Origin: Chamaelirium japonicum
Taxonomy: Eukaryota > Streptophyta > Magnoliopsida > Liliales > Melanthiaceae
NCBI GenBank assembly: GCA_947650365.1
Contig: CANTAL010000137.1
Span: 620,001-684,000 of the forward strand
Direction of reading: 5' to 3'
Length of the DNA stretch: 64,000 nt
Shown in pieces: positions 1-13,902 of the stretch. The position numbers and the translations under genes are program-made. The number at the start of each line of letters is the position of its first letter. Position 1 is the stretch's first letter. The notes beneath the pieces are model-generated. The model made no database searches and was not told where the DNA came from. It saw only the letters and a program-made list of their open reading frames with translations.

Positions 1-756
1 GATCCATTCTAATTCATTCGTACGATCGATTCTAATTCATTAATATGATCCATTCTAATTCATTCGTACGATCCATTCTAATTCATATGCACAAAGGTAT
101 CCATTCTAATCCATTTGTAGGATCCGTTCTAATCCATTCGTACGATCCATTCTAATTCATTCGTACGATCCATTCTAATTCATTCGCTCGAATGTATCCA
201 TTCTAATCCATTCGTACGATCCATTCTAATCCATTCATACGATCCATTCTAATTCATTCGCATGAATGTAACCATTCTAATTCATTCATTTGATCCATTC
301 TAATTCATTCGTACGATCCATTCTAATTCATTCGCACGATCCATTCTAATTCATTCATAGGATCCATTCTAATTCATTCGTACAATCCATTCTAACTCTT
401 TCACACGATCCATTCTAATTCATTCGTATGATCCATTCTAATTCATTCATACAATCCATTCTAATTCATTCGTACGATCCATTCTAATTCACTCATACGA
501 TCCATTCTAATACATTCATACGATCTATTCTAATTCATTTGCACGAATATATCCATTCTAATTCATTCGTACGATCCATTCTAATTCCTTCGTACGATCC
601 ATTCTAATTCATTCGTACGATCTATTCTAATTCATTCGTACGATCCATTCTAATTCATTCGTACGATCCATTCTAATTCCTTCGTACGATCCATTCTAAT
701 TCATTCGTACGATCCATTCTAATTCATTCGTACAATCTATTCTAATTCATTCGTAC
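1..756 (+). repeat. Forward block 1
   Basis: About 32 forward units, including 28-mers near 89, 185, 260 and 540 and the rare variant CATATGCACAAAGGTATCC at 84-102. The block ends in the palindrome CATTCGTACGAATG at about 748-761, where orientation flips. The same block recurs at 5792-6547 and 7113-7866. Confidence 0.93.
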
Positions 757-2810
757 GAATGGATACATTCGTGTGAATGAATTAGAATGGATCGTACGAA
801 TGAGTAAGAATGGATCGTACGAATGAAATAGAATGGATTGCACGAATGAATTAGAATGGATCGTACGAATGAATTAGAATGGATCGTGTGAGAGAATTAG
901 AATGGATTATATGAATGAATTAGAATGGATCATACGAATGAATTAGAATGGATCGTACGAAGGAATTAGAATGGATCGTACGAATGAATTAGAATGGATA
1001 GTACGAATGAATTAGAATAGATCGTACGAATGAATTAGAATGGATCGTACGAAGGTATTAGAATGGATCGTACGAATGAATTAGAATGGATCGTATGAAT
1101 GAATTAGAATGGATACATTCGTGTGAATGAATTAGAATGGATCGTATGAATGAATTAGAATAGATTTTGTGAATGAATTAGAACAGATCGTACGAATGAA
1201 TTAGAATGGATACATTCGTGCGAATGAATTAGAATGGATTGTATGAATGAATTAGAATGGATCCAATGAATGAATTAGAATGGATGGTACGAATGAATTA
1301 GAATGGATATATTCGTGCAAATGAATTAGAATGGATCGTATGAATGTATTAGAATGGATCGTATGAGTGAATTAGAATGGATCGTGCGAATGAATTAGAA
1401 TGGATTGTATGAATGAATTAGAATAGATCGTACGAATGAATTAGAATGGATCATACGAATTAATTAGAATGGATTATACGAATGAATTAGAATGGATCGT
1501 ACAAATGAATTAGAATTAGAATTGATATATTCGTGCGAATGAATTAGAATGGATACATTCGTACGAAAGAATTAGAATAGATCGTATGAATGAATTAGAA
1601 TGGATCCTATGAATGAATTAGAATGGATCGTGCGAATGAATTAGAATGGATCGTACGAATGAATTAGAATGGATACATTCGTGCGAATGAATTAGAATGG
1701 ATCGGACGAATGAATTAGAATGGATCGTACGAATGAATTAGAATGGATCAAATGAATGAATTAGAATGGTTACATTCATGCGAATGAATTAGAATGGATC
1801 GTATGAATGAATTACAATGGATCGTACGAATGAAATAGAATGGATCGTACGAATGAACTAGAATGGATACATTCGTGCGAATGAATTAGAATGGATCGGA
1901 CGAATGAATTAGAATGGATCGTACGAATGAATTAGAATGGATAGTACGAATGAATTAGAATAGCTCATACGAATGAATTAGAATGAATCGTATGAATGAA
2001 TTAGAATGGTTACATTCGTGCGAATGAATTAGAATAGATCGTACGAATGAATTAGAATGGATCGTACGAATAAATTAGAATGGATCGTGAGAATGAATTA
2101 GAATGGATCGTACGAATGAATTAGAATGGATCCACCGAATGAGTTAGAATAGATCATACGAATGAATTAGAATGGATTGTACGAATGAATTAGAATGGAA
2201 TGTGCGAATGAATTAGAATGGATCCTACGAATGAATTAGAATGGATCGTGTGAAAGAATTAGAATGGATTGTATGAATGAATTAGAATGGATATATTCGT
2301 GCAAATGAATTAGAATGGATCGTATGAATGTATTAGAATGGATCGTATGAGTGAATTAGAATGGATCATACGAATGAATTAGAATGGATTGTATGAATGA
2401 ATTAGAATGGATCGTACGAATGAATTAGAATGGATCGTATGAATGAATTAAAATGGATCGTACGAATGAATTAGAATGGATCAAATGAATGAATTAGAAT
2501 GGTTACATTCATCCGAATGAATTAGAATGGTTCGTACGAATGGATTAGAATGGATCGTACGAATAGATTAGATGGATCCTACGAATGGATTAGAATGGAT
2601 ACCTTTGTGCATATGAATTAGAATGGATCGTACGAATGAATTAGAATGGATCATATGAATGAATTAGAATAGATCGTGTGAAAAAATTAGAATGGATTGT
2701 ATGAATGAATTAGAATAGATCGTATGAATGAATCAGAATGGATCGTACGAATGAATTAGAATGGATCGTACGAATGAATTAGAATGGATCGTACGAAAGA
2801 ATTAGAATGA
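757..2810 (-). repeat. Reverse block 1
   Basis: About 2 kb of reverse units with many 28-mers (GGATACATTCGTGCG). It holds the marker variants TTTGTGAATG near 1157, GATCCACCGAATG near 2129 and GGATACCTTTGTGCATATG at 2597-2615. It ends at the junction AGAATGAATCCATTC around 2811. It is copied at 7867-9922. Confidence 0.93.
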
Positions 2811-4300
2811 ATCCATTCTAATTCTTTCACACGATCCATTCTAATTCTTTCGTACGTTCCATTCTAATTCATTAGTACGATCCATGCTAATTCATTCATT
2901 CGATCAATTCTAATTCATTAGCACGATCCATTCTAATTCATTCGCATGATCCATTCTAATTCATTCATAGGATCCATTCTAATTCATTCATACGATCTAT
3001 TCTAATTCTTTCGCACGAATATATCCATTCTAATTCGTTCGTACGATCCATTCTAATTCCTTCGTACGATCCATTCTAATTCATTCGTACAATCTATTCT
3101 ATTTCATTCGTACGATCCATTCTTACTCATTCGTACAATCCATTCTAATTCATTCGTCCGATCCATTCTAATTCATTCGTACGATCCATTCTAATTCATT
3201 CGCATGATTCATTCTAATTCATTCATAGGATCCATTCTAATTCATTCGTACGATCCTTTCTAATTCATTCGTACGATCCATCCTAATTCATTCATACGAT
3301 CTATTCTAATTCATTCATATAATCTATTCTAATTCTTTCACACGATCCATTCTAATTCATTCGTATGATCCATTCTAATTCATTCGTACGATCCATTCTA
3401 TTCTAGTTCATTCGTACGATCCATTCTAATTTATTCGTACGATCCATTCTTATTAATTCTTACTCATTCGTATGATCCATTCTAATTCATTCGGACGAAT
3501 TTATCCATTCTAATTTATTCGTACGATCCATTCTAATTCATTCGTACGATCCATTCTAATTCATTCGTAAGATCCATTCTAATTCATTCGTACGATCCAT
3601 TCTATTTCATTCGTACGATCTATTCTAATTCATTCGTACGATCCATTCTAATTCATTCATATGATCTATTCTAATTCATTCATTCGTACGATCCATTCTA
3701 ATACATTCGTACGATTCATGCTAATTCATTCGCACGATCCATTCTAATTCATTCGTACGATCCATTCTTATTCATTCATACGATCCATTCTAATTCTTTC
3801 ACACGATCCATTCTAATTCATTCGTACGATCCATTCTAATTCATTCGTACGATCTATTCTAATTCAATCGTACGATCCATTCTAATTCATTCGTACGATC
3901 CATTCTAATTCCTTCGTACGATCCATTCTAATTCATTCATACGATCTATTCTAATTCATTCGTACGATCCATTCTAATTCATTCGTACGATCCATTTTAA
4001 TTCATTCGTACAATCCATTCTTACTCATTCGTATGTTCCATTCTAATTCATTCGTACGATCCATTCTAATTCATTCGCACGAATGTATCCATTCCATTCG
4101 TACGATCCATTCATACGATATATTCTAATTCATTCATACAATCCATTCTAATTCTTTCACATGATCCATTCTATTTCATTCGTACGATCCATTCTAATTC
4201 ATTCGTACTATCCATTCTAATTCATTCGTACGATCCATTCTACGATCCATTCTAATTCATTCGTATATTCCATTGTAATTTATTAGCACGATCCATGCTA
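2811..4300 (+). repeat. Forward block 2
   Basis: Forward units. Near the start is the divergent module with TTAGTACGATCCATGC and CGATCAATTC (2868-2915). Near the end are TTAGCACGATCCATGC and the flip at about 4300. Copied at 9923-11520, where the copy is longer by about 107 bp. Confidence 0.92.
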
Positions 4301-4597
4301 ATGAATTAGAATGGATCGTACGAATGAATTAGAATGGATCGTGTGAAAGAATTAGAATGGATTGTATGAATGAATTAGAATGGATCGTATGAATGGATCG
4401 TACGAATGGAATGGATACATTCGTGCGAATGAATTAGAATGGATCGTACGAATGAATTAGAATGGATCATACGAATGAGTAAGAATGGATTTTACGAATG
4501 AATTAGAATGGATCGTACGAATGAATTAGAATGGATCGTACGAATAAATTAGAATGGATACATTCGTCCGAATGAATTAGAATGGATCATACGAATG
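4301..4597 (-). repeat. Reverse block 2
   Basis: About 13 reverse units, bounded on the left by ATGCTAATGAATTAG and on the right by the 10-bp palindrome GAATGCATTC. The same short block with the same two junctions occurs at 11521-11817. The left junction is also found at 42088. Confidence 0.92.
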
Positions 4598-5291
4598 CAT
4601 TCTAATTCCTTCGTACGATCCATTCTAATTCCTTCGTACGATCCATTCTATTTCATTCGTATGATCCATTCTAATTCCTTCGTACGATCCATTCTAATTC
4701 CTTCGTATCCATTCTAATTCACTCATACGATCCATTCTAATCCATTCGTACGATCCATTCTAATTCTTTCGCATGAATGTAACCATTCTAATTCATTCAT
4801 TTGATCCATTCTAATTCATTCGTACGATCCATTGTAATTCATTAATACAATCCATTTAGATTCATTCGCACAAATGTATCCATTCAAATTCATTCGTACG
4901 ATACAGTCTAATTCATTCGCACGAATATATCCAATCTAATTCTTTCGTACGATGCATTCTAATTCATTCGTACGATCCATTCTTATTCATTCGTACGATC
5001 CATTCTAATTCATTCGCACGAATGTATCCATTCTAATTCATTCGTACAATCCATTCTATTTCATTCGTATGATCCATTCTTACTCATTCGTATGATCCAT
5101 TCTAATTCATTCGTATGATCCATTCTAATTCATTCGTACGATCCATTCTAATTCATTCATACGATCCATTCTAATTCATTCGCACGATCCATTCTAATTC
5201 ATTCATACGATCCATTCTAATTCATTCCTACAATCCATTCTAATTCATTCGCCCGATCCATTCTAATTCATTCATACGATCCATTCTATTT

Positions 5292-5313
5292 GAATGGATC
5301 ATGCGATCCATTC
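5292..5313. repeat. Hairpin mini-inversion (loop ATGC)
   Basis: Arms GAATGGATC and GATCCATTC with loop ATGC. A 9- to 13-bp reverse fragment sits inside forward units. Further copies are at 5687-5708, 61251-61272 and 61347-61368. Confidence 0.95.
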
Positions 5314-5686
5314 GAATTCATTCGCACGATCCATTCTAATTCATTTATACGATCCATTCTAATTCATTCATACGATGCATTCTAATTCTTTCACACGATC
5401 CATTGTAATTCATTCGTACGATCCATTCTAATTCATTAATATGATCCATTCTAATTCATTCGTACGATCCATTCTTACTCATTCATATAATCCATTCTAA
5501 TTCATTCGTATGATCCATTCTAATTTATTCGTACGATCCATTCTAATTCATTCGTACGATCAATTCTAATTCATTCGCACGATCCATTCTAATTAATTCA
5601 TACGATCCATTCTAATTCATTCCTACAATCCATTCTAATTCATTCGCCCGATCCATTCTAATTCATTCATACGATCCATTCTATTC

Positions 5687-5708
5687 GAATGGATCATGCG
5701 ATCCATTC
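5687..5708. repeat. Hairpin mini-inversion (loop ATGC)
   Basis: Same 9-bp arms and ATGC loop as at 5292, in the second copy of the 395-bp tandem duplication. Confidence 0.95.
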
Positions 5709-5791
5709 GAATTCATTCGCACGATCCATTCTAATTCATTTATACGATCCATTCTAATTCATTCATACAATGCATTCTAATTCTTTCACAC

Positions 5792-6740
5792 GATCCATTC
5801 TAATTCGTTCGTACAATCCATTCTAATTCATTAATATGATCCATTCTAATTCATTCGTACGATCCATTCTAATTCATATGCACAAAGGTATCCATTCTAA
5901 TCCATTCGTAGGATCCATTCTAATCCATTCGTACGATCCATTCTAATTCATTCGTACGATCCATTCTAATTCATTCGCTCGAATGTATCCATTCTAATCC
6001 ATTCGTACGATCCATTCTAATCCATTCGTACGATCCATTCTAATTCATTCGCATGAATGTAACCATTCTAATTCATTCATTTGATCCATTCTAATTCATT
6101 CATACGATCCATTCTAATTCATTCGCACAATCCATTCTAATTCATTCATAGGATCCATTCTAATTCATTCGTACAATCCATTCTAATTCTTTCACACGAT
6201 CCATTCTAATTCATTCGTACGATCCATTCTAATTCATTCATACAATCCATTCTAATTCATTCGTACGATCCATTCTAATTCACTCAGACGATCCATTCTA
6301 ATACATTCATACGATCCATTCTAATTCATTTGCACGAATATATCCATTCTAATTCATTCGTACGATCCATTCTAATTCCTTCGTATGATCCATTCTAATT
6401 CATTCGTACGATCTATTCTAATTCATTCGTACGATCCATTCTAATTCATTCGTACGATCCATTCTAATTCCTTCGTACGATCCATTCTAATTCATTCGTA
6501 CGATCCATTCTAATTCATTCGTACAATCTATTCTAATTCATTCGTACGAATGGATACATTCGTATGAATGAATTAGAATGGATCGTACGAATGAGTAAGA
6601 ATGGATCGTACGAATGAAATAGAATGGATTGCACGAATGAATTAGAATGGATCGTACGAATGAATTAGAATGGATCGTGTGAAAGAATTAGAATGGATTG
6701 TATGAATGAATTAGAATGGATCGTACGAAGGAATTAGAAT
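5792..6740. repeat. Segmental duplication A, partial third copy
   Basis: Matches 1-950 at an offset of 5791 (checked at 41 and 751), including CATATGCACAAAGGTATCC and the flip at CATTCGTACGAATG. One unit is missing near 6718, and similarity then fades. Confidence 0.88.
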
Positions 6741-6960
6741 GGATCGTGCGAATGAATTAGAATGGATCGTACGAATGAATTAGAATAGATCGTACGAATG
6801 AATTAGAATGGATCGTACGAATGAATTAGAATGGATCGTGTGAAAGAATTAGAATGGATCGTACGAATGAATTAGAATGGATCGTGCGAATGAATTAGAA
6901 TGGATCGTACGAATGAATTAGAATGGATCGTGCTAATGAATTAGAATTGATCGAACGAAT
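6548..6960 (-). repeat. Reverse block 3
   Basis: About 18 reverse units. The first 190 bp copy 757-950, with one unit missing. The block ends with GTGCTAATGAATTAG, GATCGAACGAATTC and a flip at about 6960. Confidence 0.92.
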
Positions 6961-7866
6961 TCATTGTAATTCATTCAAACAATCCATTCTAATTCTTTCA
7001 CACGAACCATTCTAATTCATTCGTACGTTCCATTCTAATTCATTAGCACGATCCATGCTAATTCATTCTAATCCATTCTAATTCATTTGTATCCATTCTA
7101 ATCCATTCGCACGATCCATTCTAATTCATTCGTACGATCCATTCTAATTCATTAATATGATCCATTCTAATTCATTCGTACGATCCATTCTAATTCATAT
7201 GCACAAAGGTATCCATTCTAATCCATTCGTAGGATCCGTTCTAATCCATTCGTACGATCCATTCTAATTCATTCGTACGATCCATTCTAATTCATTCGCT
7301 CGAATGTATCCATTCTAATCCATTCGTATGATCCATTCTAATCCATTCATACGATCCATTCTAATTCATTCGCATGAATGTAACCATTCTAATTCATTCA
7401 TTTGATCCATTCTAATTCATTCGTACGATCCATTCTAATTCATTCGCACGATCCATTCTAATTCATTCATAGGATCCATTCTAATTCATTCGTACAATCC
7501 ATTCTAACTCTTTCACACGATCCATTCTAATTCATTCGTATGATCCATTCTAATTCATTCATACAATCCATTCTAATTCATTCGTACGATCCATTCTAAT
7601 TCACTCATACGATCCATTCTAATACATTCATACGATCTATTCTAATTCATTTGCACGAATATATCCATTCTAATTCATTCGTACGATCCATTCTAATTCC
7701 TTCGTACGATCCATTCTAATTCATTTGTACGATCTATTCTAATTCATTCGTACGATCCATTCTAATTCATTCGTACGATCCATTCTAATTCCTTCGTACG
7801 ATCCATTCTAATTCATTCGTACGATCCATTCTAATTCATTCGTACAATCTATTCTAATTCATTCGT
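6961..7866 (+). repeat. Forward block 4
   Basis: The first 150 bp are forward units with several unusual spacings (TTCATTCTAATCCATTC near 7051). From 7113 the block copies 1-756, including CATATGCACAAAGGTATCC at 7196. It ends in CATTCGTACGAATG. Confidence 0.92.
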
Positions 7867-9922
7867 ACGAATGGATACATTCGTGTGAATGAATTAGAAT
7901 GGATCGTACGAATGAGTAAGAATGGATCGTACGAATGAAATAGAATGGATTGCACGAATGAATTAGAATGGATCGTACAAATGAATTAGAATGGATCGTG
8001 TGAGAGAATTAGAATGGATTGTATGAATGAATTAGAATGGATCATACGAATGAATTAGAATGGATCGTACGAACGAATTAGAATGGATCGTACGAATGAA
8101 TTAGAATGGATAGTACGAATGAATTAGAATAGATCGTACGAATGAATTAGAATGGATCGTACGAAGGAATTAGAATGGATCGTACGAATGAATTAGAATG
8201 GATCGTATGAATGAATTAGAATGGATACATTCGTGTGAATGAATTAGAATGGATCGTATGAATGAATTAGAATAGATTTTGTGAATGAATTAGAACTGAT
8301 CGTACGAATGAATTAGAATGGATACATTCGTGCGAATGAATTAGAATGGATTGTATGAATGAATTAGAATGGATCCAATGAATGAATTAGAATGGATCGT
8401 ACGAATGAATTAGAATGGATATATTCGTGCAAATGAATTAGAATGGATCGTATGAATGTATTAGAATGGATCGTATGAGTGAATTAGAATGGATCGTGCG
8501 AATGAATTAGAATGGATTGTATGAATGAATTAGAATGGATCGTACGAATGAATTAGAATGGATCATACGAATTAATTAGAATGGATTATACGAATGAATT
8601 AGAATGGATCGTACAAATGAATTTGAATTAGAATGGATATATTCGTGCGAATGAATTAGAATGGATACATTCGTACGAAAGAATTAGAATAGATCGTATG
8701 AATGAATTAGAATGGATCCTATGAATGAATTAGAATGGATCGTGCGAATGAATTAGAATGGATCGTACGAATGAATTAGAATGGATACATTCGTGCGAAT
8801 GAATTAGAATGGATCGGACGAATGAATTAGAATGGATCGTACGAATGAATTAGAATGGATCAAATGAATGAATTAGAATGGTTACATTCATGCGAATGAA
8901 TTAGAATGGATCGTATGAATGAATTAGAATGGATCGTACGAATGAAATAGAATGGATCGTACGAATGAACTAGAATGGATACATTCGTGCGAATGAATTA
9001 GAATGGATCGGACGAATGAATTAGAATGGATCGTACGAATGAATTAGAATAGATCGTACGAATGAATTAGAATAGCTCATACGAATGAATTAGAATGAAT
9101 CGTATGAATGAATTAGAATGGTTACATTCGTGCGAATGAATTAGAATAGATCGTACGAATGAATTAGAATGGATCGTACGAATAAATTAGAATGGATCGT
9201 GAGAATGAATTAGAATGGATCGTACGAATGAATTAGAATGGATCCACCGAATGAGTTAGAATAGATCATACGAATGAATTAGAATGGATTGTACGAATGA
9301 ATTAGAATGGAATGTGCGAATGAATTAGAATGGATCCTACGAATGAATTAGAATGGATCGTGTGAAAGAATTAGAATGGATTGTATGAATGAATTAGAAT
9401 GGATATATTCGTGCAAATGAATTAGAATGGATCGTATGAATGTATTAGAATGGATCGTATGAGTGAATTAGAATGGATCATACGAATGAATTAGAATGGA
9501 TTGTATGAATGAATTAGAATGGATTGTACGAATGAATTAGAATGGATCGTATGAATGAATTAGAATGGATCGTACGAATGAATTAGAATGGATCAAATGA
9601 ATGAATTAGAATGGTTACATTCATCCGAATGAATTAGAATGGTTCGTACGAATGGATTAGAATGGATCGTACGAATAGATTAGAATGGATCCGACGAATG
9701 GATTAGAATGGATACCTTTGTGCATATGAATTAGAATGGATCGTACGAATGAATTAGAATGGATCATATGAATGAATTAGAATAGATCGTGTGAAAAAAT
9801 TAGAATGGATTGTATGAATGAATTAGAATAGATCGTATGAATGAATCAGAATGGATCGTACGAATGAATTAGAATGGATCGTACGAATGAATTAGAATGG
9901 ATCGTACGAAAGAATTAGAATG
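7867..9922 (-). repeat. Reverse block 4, copy of 757-2810
   Basis: Marker variants fall in the same order as in reverse block 1 at a constant offset of 7112 bp: TTTGTGAATG, GATCCACCGAATG near 9241, and GGATACCTTTGTGCATATG at 9710. The right-hand junction AGAATGAATCCATTC is also shared. Confidence 0.93.
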
Positions 9923-11520
9923 AATCCATTCTAATTCTTTCACACGATCCATTCTAATTCTTTCGTACGTTCCATTCTAATTCATTAGTACGATCCATGC
10001 TAATTCATTCGTTCGATCAATTCTAATTCATTAGCACGATCCATTCTAATTCATTCACATGATCCATTCTAATTCATTCATAGGATCCATTCTAATTCTT
10101 TCATACGATCTATTCTAATTCTTTCGCACGAATATATCCATTCTAATTCGTTCGTACGATCCATTCTAATTCCTTCGTACGATCCATTCTAATTCATTCG
10201 TACGATCTATTCTATTTCATTCGTACGATCCATTCTTACTCATTCGTACAATCCATTCTAATTCATTCGTCCGATCCATTCTAATTCATTCGCACGAATG
10301 TATCCATTCTAATTCATTCGTTCGATCAATTCTAATTCATTAGCACGATCCATTCTAATTCATTCGTACGATCCATTCTAATTCATTCGCACGATTCATT
10401 CTAATTCATTCATAGGATCCATTCTAATTCATTCGTACGATCCTTTCTAATTCATTCGTACGATCCATTCTAATTCATTCATACGATCTATTCTAATTCA
10501 TTCATACAATCCATTCTAATTCTTTCACACGATCCATTCTAATTCATTCGTATGATCCATTCTAATTCATTCGTACGATCCATTCTATTCTAGTTCATTC
10601 GTACGATCCATGCTAATTTATTCGTACGATCCATTCTTATTAATTCTTACTCATTCGTATGATCCATTCTAATTCATTCGGACGAATTTATCCATTCTAA
10701 TTTATTCGTACGATCCATTCTAATTCATTCGTACGATCCATTCTAATTCATTCGTAAGATCCATTCTAATTCATTCGTACGATCCATTCTATTTCATTCG
10801 TACGATCTATTCTAATTCATTCGTACGATCCATTCTAATTCATTCATATGATCTATTCTAATTCATTCATTCGTACGATCCATTCTAATACATTCGTACG
10901 ATTCATGCTAATTCATTCGCACGATCCATTCTAATTCATTCGTACGATCCATTCTTATTCATTCATACGATCCATTCTAATTCTTTCACACGATCCATTC
11001 TAATTCATTCGTACGATCCATTCTAATTCATTCGTACGATCTATTCTAATTCAATCGTACGATCCATTCTAATTCATTCGTACGATCCATTCTAATTCCT
11101 TCGTACGATCCATTCTAATTCATTCATACGATCTATTCTAATTCATTCGTACGATCCATTCTAATTCATTCGTACGATCCATTTTAATTCATTCGTACAA
11201 TCCATTCTTACTCATTCGTATGATCCATTCTAATTCATTCGTACGATCCATTCTAATTCATTCGCACGAATGTATCCATTCCATTCGTACGATCCATTCA
11301 TACGATATATTCTAATTCATTCATACAATCCATTCTAATTCTTTCACACGATCCATTCTATTTCATTCGTACGATCCATTCTAATTCATACGTACGATCC
11401 ATTCTAATTCATTCGTACGATCCATTCTAATTCATTCTAATTCATTCGTACGATCCATTCTACGATCCATTCTAATTCATTCGTATATTCCACTGTAATT
11501 TATTAGCACGATCCATGCTA
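9923..11520 (+). repeat. Forward block 5, copy of 2811-4300
   Basis: Copies forward block 2, with an extra stretch at about 10285-10380 (a 28-mer and 23-mers, with repeated TTAGCACGATCC) and an extra 33 bp near 11430. These raise the offset from 7113 to 7220. Confidence 0.92.
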
Positions 11521-11817
11521 ATGAATTAGAATGGATCGTACGAATGAATTAGAATGGATCGTGTGAAAGAATTAGAATGGATTGTATGAATGAATTAGAA
11601 TGGATCGTATGAATGGATCGTACGAATGGAATGGATACATTCGTGCGAATGAATTAGAATGGATCGTACGAATGAATTAGAATGGATCATACGAATGAGT
11701 AAGAATGGATTTTACGAATGAATTAGAATGGATCGTACGAATGAATTAGAATGGATCGTACGAATAAATTAGAAAGGATACATTCGTCCGAATGAATTAG
11801 AATGGATCATACGAATG
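11521..11817 (-). repeat. Reverse block 5, copy of 4301-4597
   Basis: Same length, same internal variants (GAATGGATCGTACGAATGG near 11611) and same GAATGCATTC right junction as reverse block 2. Confidence 0.92.
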
Positions 11818-13361
11818 CATTCTAATTCCTTCGTACGATCCATTCTAATTCCTTCGTAGGATCCATTCTATTTCATTCGTATGATCCATTCTAATTCCTT
11901 CGTACGATCCATTCTAATTCCTTCGTATCCATTCTAATTCACTCATACGATCCATTCTAATCCATTCGTACGATCCATTCTAATTCTTTTGCATGAATGT
12001 AACCATTCTAATTCATTCATTTGATCCATTCTAATTCATTCGTACGATCCATTGTAATTCATTAATACAATCCATTTAGATTCATTCGCACAAATGTATC
12101 CATTCAAATTCATTCGTACGATCCAGTCTAATTCATTCGCACGAATATATCCATTCTAATTCTTTCGTACGATGCATTCTAATTCATTCGTACGATCCAT
12201 TCTAATTCATTCGTACGATCCATTCTAATTCATTCGCACGAATGTATCCATTCTAATTCATTCGTACAATCCATTCTATTTCATTCGTATGATCCATTCT
12301 TACTCATTCGTATGATCCATTCGTATAATTCATTCATACGATCCATTCTAATCCATTCATACGATCCATTCTAATTCATTCATACAATCCATTCTAATTC
12401 TTTCGCACAAATGTATCCATTCTAATTCATTCGTATGATCCACCCTAATTCCTTCGTATGATCCATTCTAATTCATTCGCACGAATGTATCCATTCTAAT
12501 TCATTCGTACGATCCATTTGAATTCATTCATACGATCCATTCTAATTCCTAATACATTCTAATTCATTCGTATGATCAATTCGAATTCATTCGTACGATG
12601 CATTCTAATTCATTCGTACGATCCATTTTATTTCATTCGAACGATCCATTCTTACTCATTCGTACTATCCATTCTAATTCATTCGCACAAATGTATCCAT
12701 TCTAATTCATTCGTACGATCCATTCTAATTCATTCGCATGATCCATTCTAATTCATTCATACGATCCATTCTAATTCATTCGTACGATCCATTCTTACAC
12801 ATTCGTACAATCCATTCTAATTCATTTGCACGAATGTATCCATTCTAATTCATTCGTACGATCCATTCGAATTTATTCATACGATCCATTCTAATTCATT
12901 CATACGATCCATTCTAATTCATTCGCACGAATGTATCCATTCTAATTCATTTGTACGATCCATTCTAATTCATTCGCACAATCTATTCTAATTCATTCGT
13001 ACGATCTATTCTAATTCATTCACACGATCCATTCTAATTCATTTGTATGATCCATTCTAATTCATTCATACAATCCATTCTAATTCTTTTGGACGAATGT
13101 ATCCATTCTAATTCATTCGTACGATCCATTCTAATTCCTTCGTAAGATCCATTCTAATTCCTTTGTACGATCCATTCTAATTCATTCCCATGAATGTATC
13201 CATTCTAATTCATACGTACGATCCATTCTAATTCATTCATACGATCCAATCTAATTCATTTATATGATCCATTCTAATTCATTCGCACGAATGAATCCAT
13301 TCTAATTCATTTGTACGATCCATTCTAATTCATTCGCACAATCCATTCTAATTCCTTCGTA
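11818..13361 (+). repeat. Forward block 6
   Basis: Forward units that follow 4598-5100 closely up to about 12320 and then diverge. 28-mers are frequent between 12400 and 13320. It ends in TTCGTACGAA. Confidence 0.92.
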
Positions 13362-13902
13362 CGAATGAATTAGAATGGATCGTATGAATCAATTAGAATG
13401 GATCGTGCGAATGAATTAGAATAAATTCGCACGAATGAGTAAGAATGGATCGTACGAATGAAATAGAATGGATCGTATGAATGAATTAGAATGGATCGTG
13501 CGAATGAATTAGAATGGATCGTACGAATGAATTAGAATGGATCGTACGAATGAATTAGAATAGCTCGTACGAATGAATTAGAATAGATCGTGCGAACGAA
13601 CTAGGGTGGATCGTACGAATGGATAAGAATAGATCGTGTGAATGAATTAGAATGGATCGTACGAATGACTTAGAATGGATCGTCCGAAAGAATTAGAATG
13701 GATTGTATGATTGAATTAGAATGGATCGTATGAATGAATTAGAATGGATAGTGCGAATAAATTAGAATGGATCGTACGAATGAACTAGAATGGATACATT
13801 CATGCGAATGATTTAGAATGGATCATACGAATGAGTAAGAATGGATCGTACGAATGAAATAGAATAGATACATTCGTGCGAATGAATTAGAATGGATCGT
13901 GC
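13362..13902 (-). repeat. Reverse block 6
   Basis: About 23 reverse units, among them a diverged one with CTAGGGTGGATCG near 13600. It ends GATCGTGC and then changes to forward TAATTCATTC at about 13902. Confidence 0.9.

Larger units (their letters stand above)
1..5100. repeat. Segmental duplication A, copy 1
   Basis: Matches 7113-12320 with the same order of orientation blocks (+ - + - +) and the same rare variants. Offsets read at markers: 7112 at positions 41, 89 and 2131; 7113 at 2801; 7187 at 3206; 7220 at 4301 and 4861. The offset steps mark indels of whole or partial units. Identity looks well above 90% by eye; not computed. Confidence 0.9.
5161..5850 (+). repeat. Tandem duplication of about 395 bp with mini-inversion
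   Basis: Both copies run CATTCCTACAATCC, CGCCCGATCC, the hairpin, TTTATACGATCC, a CATACGATGC-type unit, TTTCACACG and TTAATATGATCC. The hairpin loops are 395 bp apart. The first part recurs at 61180-61290. Confidence 0.85.
4598..6547 (+). repeat. Forward block 3
   Basis: Forward units with two mini-inversions (hairpins at 5292-5313 and 5687-5708) lying in a tandem duplication of about 395 bp. From 5792 onward the block is a copy of positions 1-756. It ends in CATTCGTACGAATG, as does the block at 756. Confidence 0.92.
7113..12320. repeat. Segmental duplication A, copy 2
   Basis: Direct-repeat partner of 1-5100, about 107 bp longer because of extra units near 10285-10380 and 11430. Similarity is lost after about 12320, where this copy reads ATTCGTATAATTC and the first continues with standard units. 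The left edge of copy 1 is cut by the window. Confidence 0.9.
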
